A DNA stretch of 64,000 nt, from the NCBI GenBank assembly GCA_039920745.1, contig JBDSDD010000076.1, forward strand, positions 9,398-73,397, given 5' to 3'. The stretch comes from Scleromatobacter sp039920745 (GTDB taxonomy: Bacteria; Pseudomonadota; Gammaproteobacteria; Burkholderiales; Burkholderiaceae_C). The notes beneath the pieces were generated by a model. The model was not told where the DNA came from. It did not search any database and saw nothing but the letters and a program-made list of their open reading frames with translations. Positions 52,902 through 61,674 of the stretch are shown piece by piece (position 1 is the first letter of the stretch; every line of letters begins with the position of its first letter). Both the position numbers and the translations under genes were made by a program.

Positions 52902-53836
52902 CAGGCGACGTTGGCCGGGCGCGTTGCGCGCTTGGCGGCGATCAGTGCCAGGGTCTGCTCGCGCTCCGCGCCGACCAGCACGAGGCGCGGCGCGCGCACA
53001 CGTTCGTGGCCGTGACCCACCGCCTGCTGCACCAGCTTGATCAGCTGGATGAACTTGGGCACGGTGTCGAGCGTCAGCAAGGGCAGGAACCAGGCGTAGA
53101 GCTGGTCAGCCGCGGCGCGGGCCTGCGTGGCCGTCGCGGCGTCGGCGGAATTGGCGCGCATCGCGAGGTCGAACAGGCGCACCGATTCCACCGGCATCGC
53201 GTTGACCAGGCCGGCGACCCAGCCGGTCGCGCCGGCGGCGATGCCCTCGACGATCAGGTCGTCCACGCCGACCATGATCTTCAAGCGGTCGCCCAGGCGA
53301 TGGCGGATCGCGGCGATGCGGCGGATGTCGGCGCTGGACTCCTTGACGGCCACCAGGTTGGCGTGCGCCATCGCCAGTTCCTCGACGTGCTCGGGCTTGA
53401 AGTCGGTGCGGTAGGCGATCGGGTTGTTGTAGAGCATGCACGGCAGCGCCGTGGCGGCGATCACGGCGGACACGTGGGCACCCATCTCGCGCCAATCGGT
53501 CGAGTACGCGTACGGCGGCAGCACCATCAGGCCGGCGCAACCGATCTGCGCGGCCTCGCGAGCCAGCCCGCAGGCCTCGAGCGTGGACAGTGCCGCGATG
53601 CTGGCCACCAGCGGCACCCGCCCGGCCAGCGCCGTCGCGAGGGTGCGCAGCACGGCCAGTTTCTCGGGCACCGACAACGTGGCCCCCTCGCCGAGCGAGC
53701 CGAGTGCGACGATGCCGGTGCAGCCGGCGTCGACCAGCCACAGCGCATGGCGGGCCAGGAACGCGTGGTCGACGTCGCCGTCGGCGGTGAAGGGGGTGGT
53801 GATGGCGGGCATCACGCCGTTCCAGGTCATGGTCAT
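52901..53836 (-). CDS. DapA-like aldolase/deaminase (probable pyrroline-4-hydroxy-2-carboxylate deaminase)
   Basis: The 311-residue TIM-barrel protein belongs to the dihydrodipicolinate synthase superfamily. The Schiff-base lysine is in VAVKESSADIRR. GSLGEGATLS replaces the GTTGE of DapA. In hydroxyproline catabolism such a protein deaminates and dehydrates cis-4-hydroxy-pyrroline-2-carboxylate to 2-oxoglutarate semialdehyde. The gene lies between the dehydrogenase subunits and the peptidase, overlapping both by 1-4 bases, so the assignment rests largely on context. Confidence 0.88.
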   Translation of the reverse strand: MTMTWNGVMPAITTPFTADGDVDHAFLARHALWLVDAGCTGIVALGSLGEGATLSVPEKLAVLRTLATALAGRVPLVASIAALSTLEACGLAREAAQIGCAGLMVLPPYAYSTDWREMGAHVSAVIAATALPCMLYNNPIAYRTDFKPEHVEELAMAHANLVAVKESSADIRRIAAIRHRLGDRLKIMVGVDDLIVEGIAAGATGWVAGLVNAMPVESVRLFDLAMRANSADAATATQARAAADQLYAWFLPLLTLDTVPKFIQLIKLVQQAVGHGHERVRAPRLVLVGAEREQTLALIAAKRATRPANVA

Positions 53837-55170
53837 TGCGTCTTCTCCTCGGGAGCGGTGGGGGTGTCTGGCGAGTGGCCGGATAGCGCCAACAACGTGG
53901 CGAGCGGCGCGGGACTCAGCGGCGGTCGAACGGGCAAGCGCGGCCAGTGCATCAACGACGCCAGCGTGTCATGACACAAGCGCCCTTGGCAATGCCCCAT
54001 GCCGCAGCGGGTGGCGAGCTTGGCGCTGCGCATGTCGGCATGGTCGCGCAGGGCCGACCAGGTGACGTCCTCGCAGCGGCACACGAGCGTGTCGTCGCGC
54101 AACCGGTCGCGCCACGCGGGTGGCGGCGCGAAAGTGGTGGAGACGGCCTCGGCGAACGCGTGTTCGCGGGCCAGGCGGTGCGCCAGGTCGGGCGACGGCA
54201 ACGGCGCTGACAGCAATTCGGCGGCGCTGACGCGCCCGGCGATCTCGCCTTGCAGTTGTGCGGCCACGACGCCGGCGACACCGCTGCACTCGCCCACCGC
54301 GAACACGCCGCTGATATTGGTGCGCTGCGATGCGTCGACGGCGAGCGCGTCGGCACCGAAGCGTGGCGCGACCACGCAACCCAGCGACTGGCCCAGCTCG
54401 GTCTGCGGGATCAGCCCCCAGCCGGCGGCGAGCGCGTCGCAGGCGATGGTTCGCGTGCGACCGCCCTCCTCGATCACGATCTGCTCGACACGCCCGTCAC
54501 CCTGCGCGGCAACGACGCGCCACCCGGCGAACCACGGCACGCCGGCCAGGCTCGCGCCCAGTCGCACGGCCTGCAGCGCCTTGCCCGGGTGGCCGACCAG
54601 GGCACCCGTGAAGCGCGCCAGCGCCGCGGGTCGCGCCTCCTCGACGAGGCCGACCAAGCGCGCGCCTTCGCGCCGCAGCGTGGCCGCGGCGGCCAGCAGC
54701 AGCGGGCCGGTGCCGGCGACCAGCACACGCCGATCGCGGACCGGCCAGCCGCCCTTGACCAGCGCCTGCAGCCCGCCGGCGCCGAACACGCCGGGCAGCG
54801 TCCAGCCTGGAAACGGCAGCAGCCGCTCGCGCGCGCCGGTCGCCAGCACCAGTCGAGCCCAGTGCAAGCGCTGCGCACCCGCGGGGCCGTCGAGCAGCAA
54901 GGTGCGGTCGGGCAAGGGCAGCACGACCCGCGTGCCGGTCAGCACGCGCACGCCCGCGCGGGCGAGACGCCTGAGCGCCCGCGCGACCGGCTCGACGGCG
55001 AGGCCCCGGCGCGCACGCCAGATCTGGCCGCCCGCGCCAGGCGCGGCGTCCAGCAACACCACGTCGACGCCGGCCTGCGCTGCGGCCAGTGCCGCCGCGA
55101 GGCCCGCGGGCCCGGCGCCGACCACCACGAGGCTTGCGCGCAAGGCGCCTGCGTTGTCCAACTCAGGCAT
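53833..55170 (-). CDS. D-hydroxyproline dehydrogenase-type FAD subunit with BFD-like cysteine motif
   Basis: The 445-residue FAD/NAD(P)-type oxidoreductase has VVVGAGPAGLAAALAAAQAG near the N-terminus and a second dinucleotide fold with LVAGTGPLLLAAAATLRR. A C-terminal BFD-like cluster region has CRCEDVTW and CGMGHCQGRLC. It resembles the HcnB / alpha subunit of heteromeric amino acid dehydrogenases. With the 2Fe-2S protein and the DAO-like subunit upstream it would oxidise cis-4-hydroxy-D-proline and pass electrons to the respiratory chain. Its start overlaps the 2Fe-2S gene by 8 bases. Confidence 0.88.
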   Translation of the reverse strand: MPELDNAGALRASLVVVGAGPAGLAAALAAAQAGVDVVLLDAAPGAGGQIWRARRGLAVEPVARALRRLARAGVRVLTGTRVVLPLPDRTLLLDGPAGAQRLHWARLVLATGARERLLPFPGWTLPGVFGAGGLQALVKGGWPVRDRRVLVAGTGPLLLAAAATLRREGARLVGLVEEARPAALARFTGALVGHPGKALQAVRLGASLAGVPWFAGWRVVAAQGDGRVEQIVIEEGGRTRTIACDALAAGWGLIPQTELGQSLGCVVAPRFGADALAVDASQRTNISGVFAVGECSGVAGVVAAQLQGEIAGRVSAAELLSAPLPSPDLAHRLAREHAFAEAVSTTFAPPPAWRDRLRDDTLVCRCEDVTWSALRDHADMRSAKLATRCGMGHCQGRLCHDTLASLMHWPRLPVRPPLSPAPLATLLALSGHSPDTPTAPEEKTQ

Positions 55171-55414
55171 CGGTCAGGATCTCCATGTCCGGCGCGCACA
55201 GCATCTGGCAGCCGAGACGGTGCGCGCGACCGTCGACCGTCACGCGGCACTCGCCGCACACACCCATGCCGCACAAGGGCAGCCGGCGATCGCCGCCGGG
55301 CGACACGCGCGCGCCCCGGCCCGGCGCCGCGAGTTCGACGGCGGCGGCGACCAGCGTTCCGGGGCGCACGTGCAGCGCCCGTCCGTCGATCGTGACGCGG
55401 AACGCGCCCGTCAT
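55163..55414 (-). CDS. (2Fe-2S)-binding small subunit of D-hydroxyproline dehydrogenase
   Basis: The 83-residue protein is ferredoxin-like. PLCGMGVCGECRVTVDG and the fourth cysteine in RLGCQMLC hold one [2Fe-2S] cluster. It resembles HcnA-type gamma subunits. ATG 55414 overlaps the stop of the FAD subunit before it (ATGA), and its end overlaps the next FAD subunit. This arrangement implies stoichiometric synthesis of a three-part enzyme. Confidence 0.9.
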   Translation of the reverse strand: MTGAFRVTIDGRALHVRPGTLVAAAVELAAPGRGARVSPGGDRRLPLCGMGVCGECRVTVDGRAHRLGCQMLCAPDMEILTDA

Positions 55415-56547
55415 GCAATCGCCTCGTCGAAGCGTTCGGGCGCGTATGGCGCCGGATCGATGGCCGGCACCCGCCCCAGCAGCAGGTCCAGCCAGACGCT
55501 CGCGGTGCCGGTGGCCGTGGTCAAGCCCAGCCCTTCGTGGCCCGTCGCGACCCACTGGTTGCCGCGCGGGCTGCCCGGAATGCGGCCGATGATCGGCCGG
55601 CCATCGGGTGTCGCCGGACGGAACCCGACCCAACAGCGCAGCATCTGCAGCGTCGCGACATCGGGCAGGAAGCGCTGCGCGCGGCGCACCATGCGCGCCA
55701 GCAGCGCCGCGTCGATGTCCGGCGAGGTGTCGCGGTAGCTGCGCGACGAGCCCAGCAGCACTTGCCCCGACACCCGCGGCTGCGCGTTGAACGCCACCGA
55801 CTCGTCGGCGTCCCCGTGCGCGGCATCGATGTAGCCCAGTTCGACGAGCGCGTGCCGGATGTAGCCGGGGTAGCGATCGGTGATCGCGAGCTGGCCCTTG
55901 CGCGCGCGCAACCGAAGCGGCGACTCACGCGGCCACAGCCGCCCGCTGTCGCAGCCGGCAGCCAGCAGGACATGGCCCGCGACGATGCGCGTTCCGTCGG
56001 CCAGCAGCAGGCCGTCGTCGCGCAAGGCGGCGACAGGCGCCATCTCCATGATGCGTCCGCCGGCGGCGCGCACGTCGGCAGCCATCCGCGCAGCCATCTC
56101 GGGGCCGTAGGCCACCTCGTCGCCGGTCACGCGCAGCGCGCCCGCCAGGTCGCGCGCCAGGCGTGGCTCGGCGGCGTGCATCGCGTCGGGCTCCAGCCAC
56201 TCGGCCCACAGCCCGGCCGCCTGCAAGCGCGCCAGCTTGGCCTGCGCCGCGGCCCGCTGAGCGACGGTTTCGGCCAGCCACAGCGTACCGGTGGTGCAAC
56301 GCTCGATCGCGTGCCAACCGCTCCATTCGCGCCACAGCCGCATCGACAGCTGCGCCAGCGCCAGTTCGGCCGGGTCGTCGTCGATCGTCACCAGGTGGCC
56401 CATGCCGGCGGCCGTCGCGCCCGCGCCGATGCGCTGGCCCTCGAAAACGGCCACGCGCAATCCCGCGCGTGACGCCGCGCGCGCACAGGCGCAGCCGACG
56501 ATGCCGCCGCCGACGATCGCGACGTCGAGGACATCCGCACCCTTCAT
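55411..56547 (-). CDS. DAO-family FAD oxidoreductase (D-hydroxyproline dehydrogenase catalytic subunit)
   Basis: The 378-residue protein has the D-amino-acid-oxidase fold: DVAIVGGGIVGCACARAASR at the N-terminus, GATAAGMGHLVTIDD near FAD, and the C-terminal GFRPATPDGRPIIGRIPG and GHEGLGLTTATGTA. It probably carries the substrate-oxidising flavin, as HcnC-like beta subunits do. ATG 56547 overlaps the epimerase stop (ATGA). The upstream open frame shadows the epimerase. Confidence 0.9.
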   Translation of the reverse strand: MKGADVLDVAIVGGGIVGCACARAASRAGLRVAVFEGQRIGAGATAAGMGHLVTIDDDPAELALAQLSMRLWREWSGWHAIERCTTGTLWLAETVAQRAAAQAKLARLQAAGLWAEWLEPDAMHAAEPRLARDLAGALRVTGDEVAYGPEMAARMAADVRAAGGRIMEMAPVAALRDDGLLLADGTRIVAGHVLLAAGCDSGRLWPRESPLRLRARKGQLAITDRYPGYIRHALVELGYIDAAHGDADESVAFNAQPRVSGQVLLGSSRSYRDTSPDIDAALLARMVRRAQRFLPDVATLQMLRCWVGFRPATPDGRPIIGRIPGSPRGNQWVATGHEGLGLTTATGTASVWLDLLLGRVPAIDPAPYAPERFDEAIA

Positions 56548-57497
56548 GCGCGGATGCCGTCGCGAAACGGGTCGTCGTGCGCCAGCAGCAGCGTGGCCTC
56601 CGCCGTGATCCAGGCGCGGCCGCTGATGGCCGGCAGGATGCGGCCCGGCTGGCCTTCGGCGGGTGCCCAACGGCCTTCGAAGCGGCTGCCGATGACGCTT
56701 TCCTGCACCCAGGTGACGCCGGCCGCGAGGTGGCCATCGGCGGCCAGGCAAGCCAGCTTGGCGCTGGTGCCGGTGCCGCACGGCGAGCGGTCGTAAGCCT
56801 TGCCGGGGCACAGCACGAAGTTGCGCGAGTCCGCCGCAGGGGTGGCCGCGAACAGCTCGACGTGATCGATCTCGGCGCCGTCGGCGCCCGTGACGCCGTG
56901 GGCCACGAGCGCGCCGCGGATGCGCCACGTCAGGTCGGTCAGCGTCTCGACATGGGCCAGCGACAACGTCGGTGGCGGCGTGAACTGCGCCGCGTCGACC
57001 AGGAAGAACCAGTTGCCGCCCCAGGCGACGTCGCCGGTCACCGGGCCAATGCCGGGAACGTCCAGCGTCAGCCCGGCTGCGTGGCGGTAAGCGGGCACGT
57101 TGAACACGGTGACGTGTCCGTCGGCGTGCAGCTCGGTCTCGACCGGGCCGACAGGCGTGTCGAGCCGGTGCCGGCCCGCTGCGATGCGGCCCAGGTGCGC
57201 CAGCGTCGCGACGACGCCGATCGTGCCGTGGCCGCACATGCCAAGCAGACCCACGTTGTTGAAGAAGATCATGCCGGCCACGCAGCCAGGCGTGCGCGGC
57301 TCGACCAGCAGCGCCCCCACCATCGTGTCGCTGCCGCGCGGCTCGCAGGCCACGGCGCAGCGGAAGGCGTCGTGGCGGCGTGCGAAGTCGTCGCGCTGCT
57401 CTGCCAGCGTGTCGCCGCGCAGCGCGGGCGCGCCGCTCAACACGACGCGCGTGGGCTCGCCGGCGGTGTGGGAATCGATGACGGCGATCTTTTGCAT
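56544..57497 (-). CDS. lhpA: 4-hydroxyproline 2-epimerase
   Basis: The 317-residue proline-racemase-family enzyme converts trans-4-hydroxy-L-proline to cis-4-hydroxy-D-proline. The two catalytic bases are cysteines in GLLGMCGHGTIGV and DRSPCGTGTSAKLA; having both excludes the 3-hydroxyproline dehydratase group, which has Thr in the second place. It is the first gene of the operon, 80 bases from the divergent AraC-type regulator. ATG 57497 begins the family sequence (MQKIAVIDSHTAGEPTRVV). Confidence 0.93.
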   Translation of the reverse strand: MQKIAVIDSHTAGEPTRVVLSGAPALRGDTLAEQRDDFARRHDAFRCAVACEPRGSDTMVGALLVEPRTPGCVAGMIFFNNVGLLGMCGHGTIGVVATLAHLGRIAAGRHRLDTPVGPVETELHADGHVTVFNVPAYRHAAGLTLDVPGIGPVTGDVAWGGNWFFLVDAAQFTPPPTLSLAHVETLTDLTWRIRGALVAHGVTGADGAEIDHVELFAATPAADSRNFVLCPGKAYDRSPCGTGTSAKLACLAADGHLAAGVTWVQESVIGSRFEGRWAPAEGQPGRILPAISGRAWITAEATLLLAHDDPFRDGIRA

Positions 57498-57577
57498 CGC
57501 GCCATTGTGGAACCCGCGCGGCCGCCCGGCTTGATCGGATGCTGGCCTCACCATGACGATTTCAGCACAATGCCACC

Positions 57578-58378
57578 ATGCATACCGATTCCGCGCTGGA
57601 CGTCGTCTCCGGCACACCCCGCCTGCCACTGGCGCTGCTGGAACGCCTGTTCGACACGCTGACCGACGTCGTCTTCTTCGCCAAGGACACGCAAGGCCGC
57701 TATACGCACGCCAACCAGACGCTGCTGGATCGGCTGCGCCTGACGAGGCGCGCACAACTGCTCGGCCGTCGCACGGACGAGCTCTTCCCCGGCGGCCTCG
57801 GCGACCGCTACCGCGCACAGGACGAGGCGGTGCTGCGCGGTGGCCCCGAGATCGTCGGCCAGCTCGAACTGCACCTGTACCCGAACCGCGCGCCCGGCTG
57901 GTGCCTGACGCACAAGCTGGCGTGGCGCGAGCCGGCACTCGCGGGCGCGCGGCGGCGCGACGCGATCATCGGCCTGGTGGGCCTGTCACGCGACCTGGCG
58001 ACGCCCGGCCAGAGCCACGCGACGCCGCCCGCGACCTACGCGCGTGTCGCGCGCGCGGTCGAACACCTGCAACGCGACTATGCGCAGCCGCTGCAGATCA
58101 GCGACCTGGCGCGCGAGGTCGGGTTGTCCATCGCTCAACTGGAACGCCACGTGACGCAGCTGTACCGCGTGACGCCGCGCCAGTTGCTGGCCCGCGCCCG
58201 GCTCGACGCCGCGCTGGCGCACCTGAAATCAGGCAACGACTCGGTTGCAGCGATCGCGCACGCCTGCGGCTACACCGACCACAGCGCGTTTGCGCGCCAA
58301 TTCAAGCGCAGCACGGGCCTGAGCCCGCGAGACTGGCGGATTCTCTCCACGACAACGCAGAGTCAGCCAAGGTCATGA
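57578..58378 (+). CDS. PAS-AraC transcription regulator, probable activator of the hydroxyproline operon
   Basis: The 266-residue protein has an N-terminal PAS-like sensor (about 20-130, VVFFAKDTQGRYTHANQTLL) and a C-terminal AraC/XylS pair of helix-turn-helices (about 160-255, ending CGYTDHSAFARQFKRSTG). It is divergent from the epimerase gene across 80 bases, the usual position for a local activator. Hydroxyproline operons of pseudomonads are also controlled by an AraC-type protein. The ligand is inferred. Confidence 0.88.
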   Translation: MHTDSALDVVSGTPRLPLALLERLFDTLTDVVFFAKDTQGRYTHANQTLLDRLRLTRRAQLLGRRTDELFPGGLGDRYRAQDEAVLRGGPEIVGQLELHLYPNRAPGWCLTHKLAWREPALAGARRRDAIIGLVGLSRDLATPGQSHATPPATYARVARAVEHLQRDYAQPLQISDLAREVGLSIAQLERHVTQLYRVTPRQLLARARLDAALAHLKSGNDSVAAIAHACGYTDHSAFARQFKRSTGLSPRDWRILSTTTQSQPRS

Positions 58379-58536
58379 AGCCGCGGCGTGCACGCGCGCC
58401 GTCTGCCACGCAAGCGCAATCCTGTAGGGATTTCTCGCCAGATGGCGGGCGTCCAGAAATCAATTGCGTCATGTGTAAAGGAGTGAAACGACAGCTTTTT
58501 CGTGCCGCAGCCGCGCCGATGAAAGGAGGGCCCGCG

Positions 58537-58552
58537 ATACCTCGCGAGGTAT
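58537..58552. promoter_or_regulatory. Perfect 16-base palindrome before the first binding-protein gene
   Basis: ATACCTCG (58537-58544) is followed directly by CGAGGTAT (58545-58552), ending just before AGGGAGA, the ribosome site of the gene starting at 58566. It could be an operator or a small leader hairpin masking the ribosome site. The rest of 58379-58536 holds no gene. Confidence 0.45.
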
Positions 58553-58565
58553 AGGGAGATCAAAC

Positions 58566-59693
58566 ATGAAACGCCGGTCACTGCTGCTTGCTTCTGGTTC
58601 TCTTGCTGGCATGCTTGCCGCACCGATGGTGCGCGCGGCGTCCGGCTCCCGGGTGATTCGATTCGGCCAGTCCGCCGCCCTCACCGGCCCCCAGGCGGTC
58701 TACGGACAGGACGTCCAGAACGGAATCGCCGCGGCCTTCGCGGCCGCCAACGCGGACGAGGCCTCCACCGGGGTTCGCTTCGAACTCGCGACGGTCGACG
58801 ACGGCGGCGTCCGCGTCAAATGCATGGCGAACGCCCTGAAGCTCCTCGACTCCGGCGTGACCGCCTTCATCGGCTTCACCAACGGCGTTGCCGCCGAGGC
58901 ATGCGTGCCCATGCTCGACGACAGCCAGGTGGCCATGCTCGGCACGGCCAGCGGCAACATGGGCCTGCGCTCGCAGAACCCGAAAGGCGTATTCAACGTC
59001 CGGGCCGGCTACGACGCCGAGTTCTCCCGGATCGTCAACTACCTCAAGGATGTCGGACTGCAGCGCGTCGCGCTCGTGCGCCTGATCGACACCTCGCAGT
59101 CCAATCTGGACGCCATGAACGGCGCCTTGGCGGCCGCCGGGATCACGCCGCGGGCGTCCATCAACATCGACCGTCACGCCACGAATTTCGACGATGTGGC
59201 CAACGAGCTGCTGGCGGCCAAGCCGGACTGCGTGCTGTTCGTCGCCAATGCGGGCCCGGTGGCATCCATCATCTCCAAGCTGACGGCAGCCAAATTCCCT
59301 GGCCTGTACTACGCGTCGTCCTACGCCGGACAGGATCTCATCGATCGGCTTGCAGCTCGCCACCAGACCTGCGTCATGAGCGTGGTCGTGCCGAGGCCGT
59401 CCGCCATGGGCGTCAGCGTCGTGGCCCGCTGCCGCCGCGACCTGGCCTTGCTGAAGAACGACGCGCGGATCGGCATCACTACCCTGGAGGGGTATATCGC
59501 AGGACGCACGGCAGTCGAAGCGGCGATGGTGGCGGCCCGCTCGGGCAGTGTCAGTCGAGGCCGGGTCAAAGAGGCGCTGGCCGGACTGCACAGCGACCTC
59601 GGTGGCTACAAGGTGGAGTTCGCGGGCACGACGCAAGGGTCGCGCTATGTCGACCTGATCACGTTGGACAAGTTCGGCCGCCTCATCGGCTGA
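58566..59693 (+). CDS. ABC-type branched-chain amino acid-like binding protein 1
   Basis: The 375-residue periplasmic type I binding protein (Peripla_BP_6 / LivJ-like) has an N-terminus MKRRSLLLASGSLAGMLAAP with a twin-arginine-like start, cleaved near VRA. The mature part begins VIRFGQSAALTGPQAVYG, the family hallmark. No permease or ATPase gene is adjacent. A redox enzyme, an MFS transporter and a second binding protein follow instead. It may feed a transporter encoded elsewhere or act as a ligand sensor. AGGGAGA precedes ATG 58566. Confidence 0.88.
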   Translation: MKRRSLLLASGSLAGMLAAPMVRAASGSRVIRFGQSAALTGPQAVYGQDVQNGIAAAFAAANADEASTGVRFELATVDDGGVRVKCMANALKLLDSGVTAFIGFTNGVAAEACVPMLDDSQVAMLGTASGNMGLRSQNPKGVFNVRAGYDAEFSRIVNYLKDVGLQRVALVRLIDTSQSNLDAMNGALAAAGITPRASINIDRHATNFDDVANELLAAKPDCVLFVANAGPVASIISKLTAAKFPGLYYASSYAGQDLIDRLAARHQTCVMSVVVPRPSAMGVSVVARCRRDLALLKNDARIGITTLEGYIAGRTAVEAAMVAARSGSVSRGRVKEALAGLHSDLGGYKVEFAGTTQGSRYVDLITLDKFGRLIG

Positions 59694-59760
59694 CCGCAAT
59701 AGCAGAACGGGCCGATTGCGATCGGACGAATTCTTGCCAATCCAAACCCAAGGAATCGCG

Positions 59761-61674
59761 GTGACCAAGTCTCGAATCGGCATCATCGGAGTCGGACCGC
59801 GCGGCTTGACGCTGCTCGAACGCATCGTGGCGAACGAGCGGGCGCAGCCCTCCGGGCAGCTTGAAATCATCTTGTTCGACCCGAGTGCGCCCGGGCCGGG
59901 CTGCCATGATCCCGCGCAATCGGACATCCACCTGGTCAATACCGTCGCGGGCCAGTTGACCGTGTTTGCGGACGCATCGGTGATGGACGCCGGCCCGGTC
60001 GTGAACGGCCCCTCCTTCTACCAGTGGCTGAACCAGCAAAGCGCCATCGGCGCCAGCGATCCGCTGGGCGGTGCCCGGGCGTCGCCAGACAGCTACTACC
60101 CCCGCGCCCTGTTCGGGCGTTACCTCCAGTGGGCGTTTCGATACGTTTGCGCCCTGGCACCCCCGCACGTCAAGATCATCGTCGAACGCGCTGCCGTCAA
60201 ACGCGCGCATCGCGATGACGATGCCTGGAACCTGGAAACCGACGCAGCGAAGATCCGGGTGGACTATCTGTTTCTCACGACGGGCCACACCAAACCGTCG
60301 CGGCGCCCTGCCGAAGCGCCGGAGCCCTTCGGCCGCTCGACGCTGGTCGTGGACGATCCCTATCCGGTGCACGCCAGCCTTGCGACCTTGGGTTCCGGCA
60401 TGACCGTGGCCGTCGAGGGCATGGGCCTGACCAGTTTCGACGTCATCGCCGAACTCACGATCGGGCGCGGCGGACGCTTCATCACGGATGCTGCCGGCGA
60501 CAAGCAATACATCCGCTCCGGCCAGGAACCGCGAATCGTCGTCTTCTCGCGGTCCGGCATTCCCCTGAGCGCACGGGCGGTCAACCAGAAGGGCGTATCG
60601 AACCAATATCGCGCCAAGTTTCTCCTGCTCAAGGAGGTGCGCGAACTGCGGAACCGGCGCAAGCTCGATTTCGTCGCCGACGTGCTGCCGCTCCTCGTGG
60701 CCGACATGGAATACGCGTACTACGACGCCTACCTGCGCGAACGCAGCGACGCGGCTCGCGCTGCCGAGTTCTGCTGGGAATTCGCGGCCTGCGATGTGCA
60801 CGAGCGTCAGGCCTTGGTGGCGCATGCCATCCCCGAACAGGACCGGTTCTCATGGCAGCGCCTGGCTGCACCGGTGCCTGAGGACGCCCTGGCGAGTCGT
60901 CACACGTTCGGCCAATGGCTGAAGGGCCATCTGCTCGAGGACGTGCAGGAGGCGCGCAAAGGCAATCTCGACAGCCCGTTGAAGGCCGCGTGCGACGTCT
61001 TGCGTGACCTGCGCGACAACCTGCGTGCGGCGATCGAATTCGGTGGCCTGACGCAAGCGTCGCATCGATGGGTGCTTGCCGAATTCATGCCGGTGATGAA
61101 TCGTCTGGCCGTGGGCCCGCCCGCAACGCGCGTGATCGAAATGCTGGCGCTGATGGAAGCCGGCGTGCTGGAGGCTGACTTCGGCCCCGGCGCGGCCTGT
61201 CGAGCGCCTGCGGGCGGCGGCCTGATGCGGATCTCCACCGACAGGTGCCCGAATGATTGCGTCGAGGTGAACGCGCTGGTCAAGGCCCGGATCTCGATGC
61301 ACAGCCCGCAGGACGATGCGTCACCGCTGTTGCGTGGCTTGCTCGAAGACGGCCACCTGCGCCTGTTTCGAAACGGCGACTTCCACGCGGGCGGGATCGA
61401 GATCGACCGCAACCACAACTGGGTCAGCGCCAGCGGCCGCGTCATCCCCAACGCCTGGGCACTGGGAATCCCGACCGAAGGCGTCAAGTGGTGCACGTTC
61501 GTCGTGCCACGTCCAGGCGTCAATTCGACGGCGCTGGTGGATGCCGGCCGAGCCGTGACGCGCATGCTCGCAGGCATGCGCAGCGGCAAGGACGCACGCG
61601 AGGTGCGAGCGGCGCTGCCCCTGCGCACCGAAGCGGAGGCCTCGGAATACGCATCCTTGTACGGCCTGTCGTGA
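59761..61674 (+). CDS. Large FAD/NAD(P)-binding protein
   Basis: The 637-residue protein begins with the FAD-binding RIGIIGVGPRGLTLLERI (5-22). A second nucleotide-fold motif, TVAVEGMGLTSFDVIAELT, lies near 215-235. The family (NAD_binding_9-like FAD/NAD(P)-binding proteins) is widespread but little characterised. The C-terminal third is largely unassigned, with GGGLMRISTDRCPNDCVEV and NAWALGIPTEGVKWCTFVVP. No membrane helix is seen. GTG 59761 was chosen because AAGGA lies six bases upstream. Its stop overlaps the MFS start (GTGA), so enzyme and transporter are made together. The substrate is unknown. Confidence 0.8.
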   Translation: MTKSRIGIIGVGPRGLTLLERIVANERAQPSGQLEIILFDPSAPGPGCHDPAQSDIHLVNTVAGQLTVFADASVMDAGPVVNGPSFYQWLNQQSAIGASDPLGGARASPDSYYPRALFGRYLQWAFRYVCALAPPHVKIIVERAAVKRAHRDDDAWNLETDAAKIRVDYLFLTTGHTKPSRRPAEAPEPFGRSTLVVDDPYPVHASLATLGSGMTVAVEGMGLTSFDVIAELTIGRGGRFITDAAGDKQYIRSGQEPRIVVFSRSGIPLSARAVNQKGVSNQYRAKFLLLKEVRELRNRRKLDFVADVLPLLVADMEYAYYDAYLRERSDAARAAEFCWEFAACDVHERQALVAHAIPEQDRFSWQRLAAPVPEDALASRHTFGQWLKGHLLEDVQEARKGNLDSPLKAACDVLRDLRDNLRAAIEFGGLTQASHRWVLAEFMPVMNRLAVGPPATRVIEMLALMEAGVLEADFGPGAACRAPAGGGLMRISTDRCPNDCVEVNALVKARISMHSPQDDASPLLRGLLEDGHLRLFRNGDFHAGGIEIDRNHNWVSASGRVIPNAWALGIPTEGVKWCTFVVPRPGVNSTALVDAGRAVTRMLAGMRSGKDAREVRAALPLRTEAEASEYASLYGLS

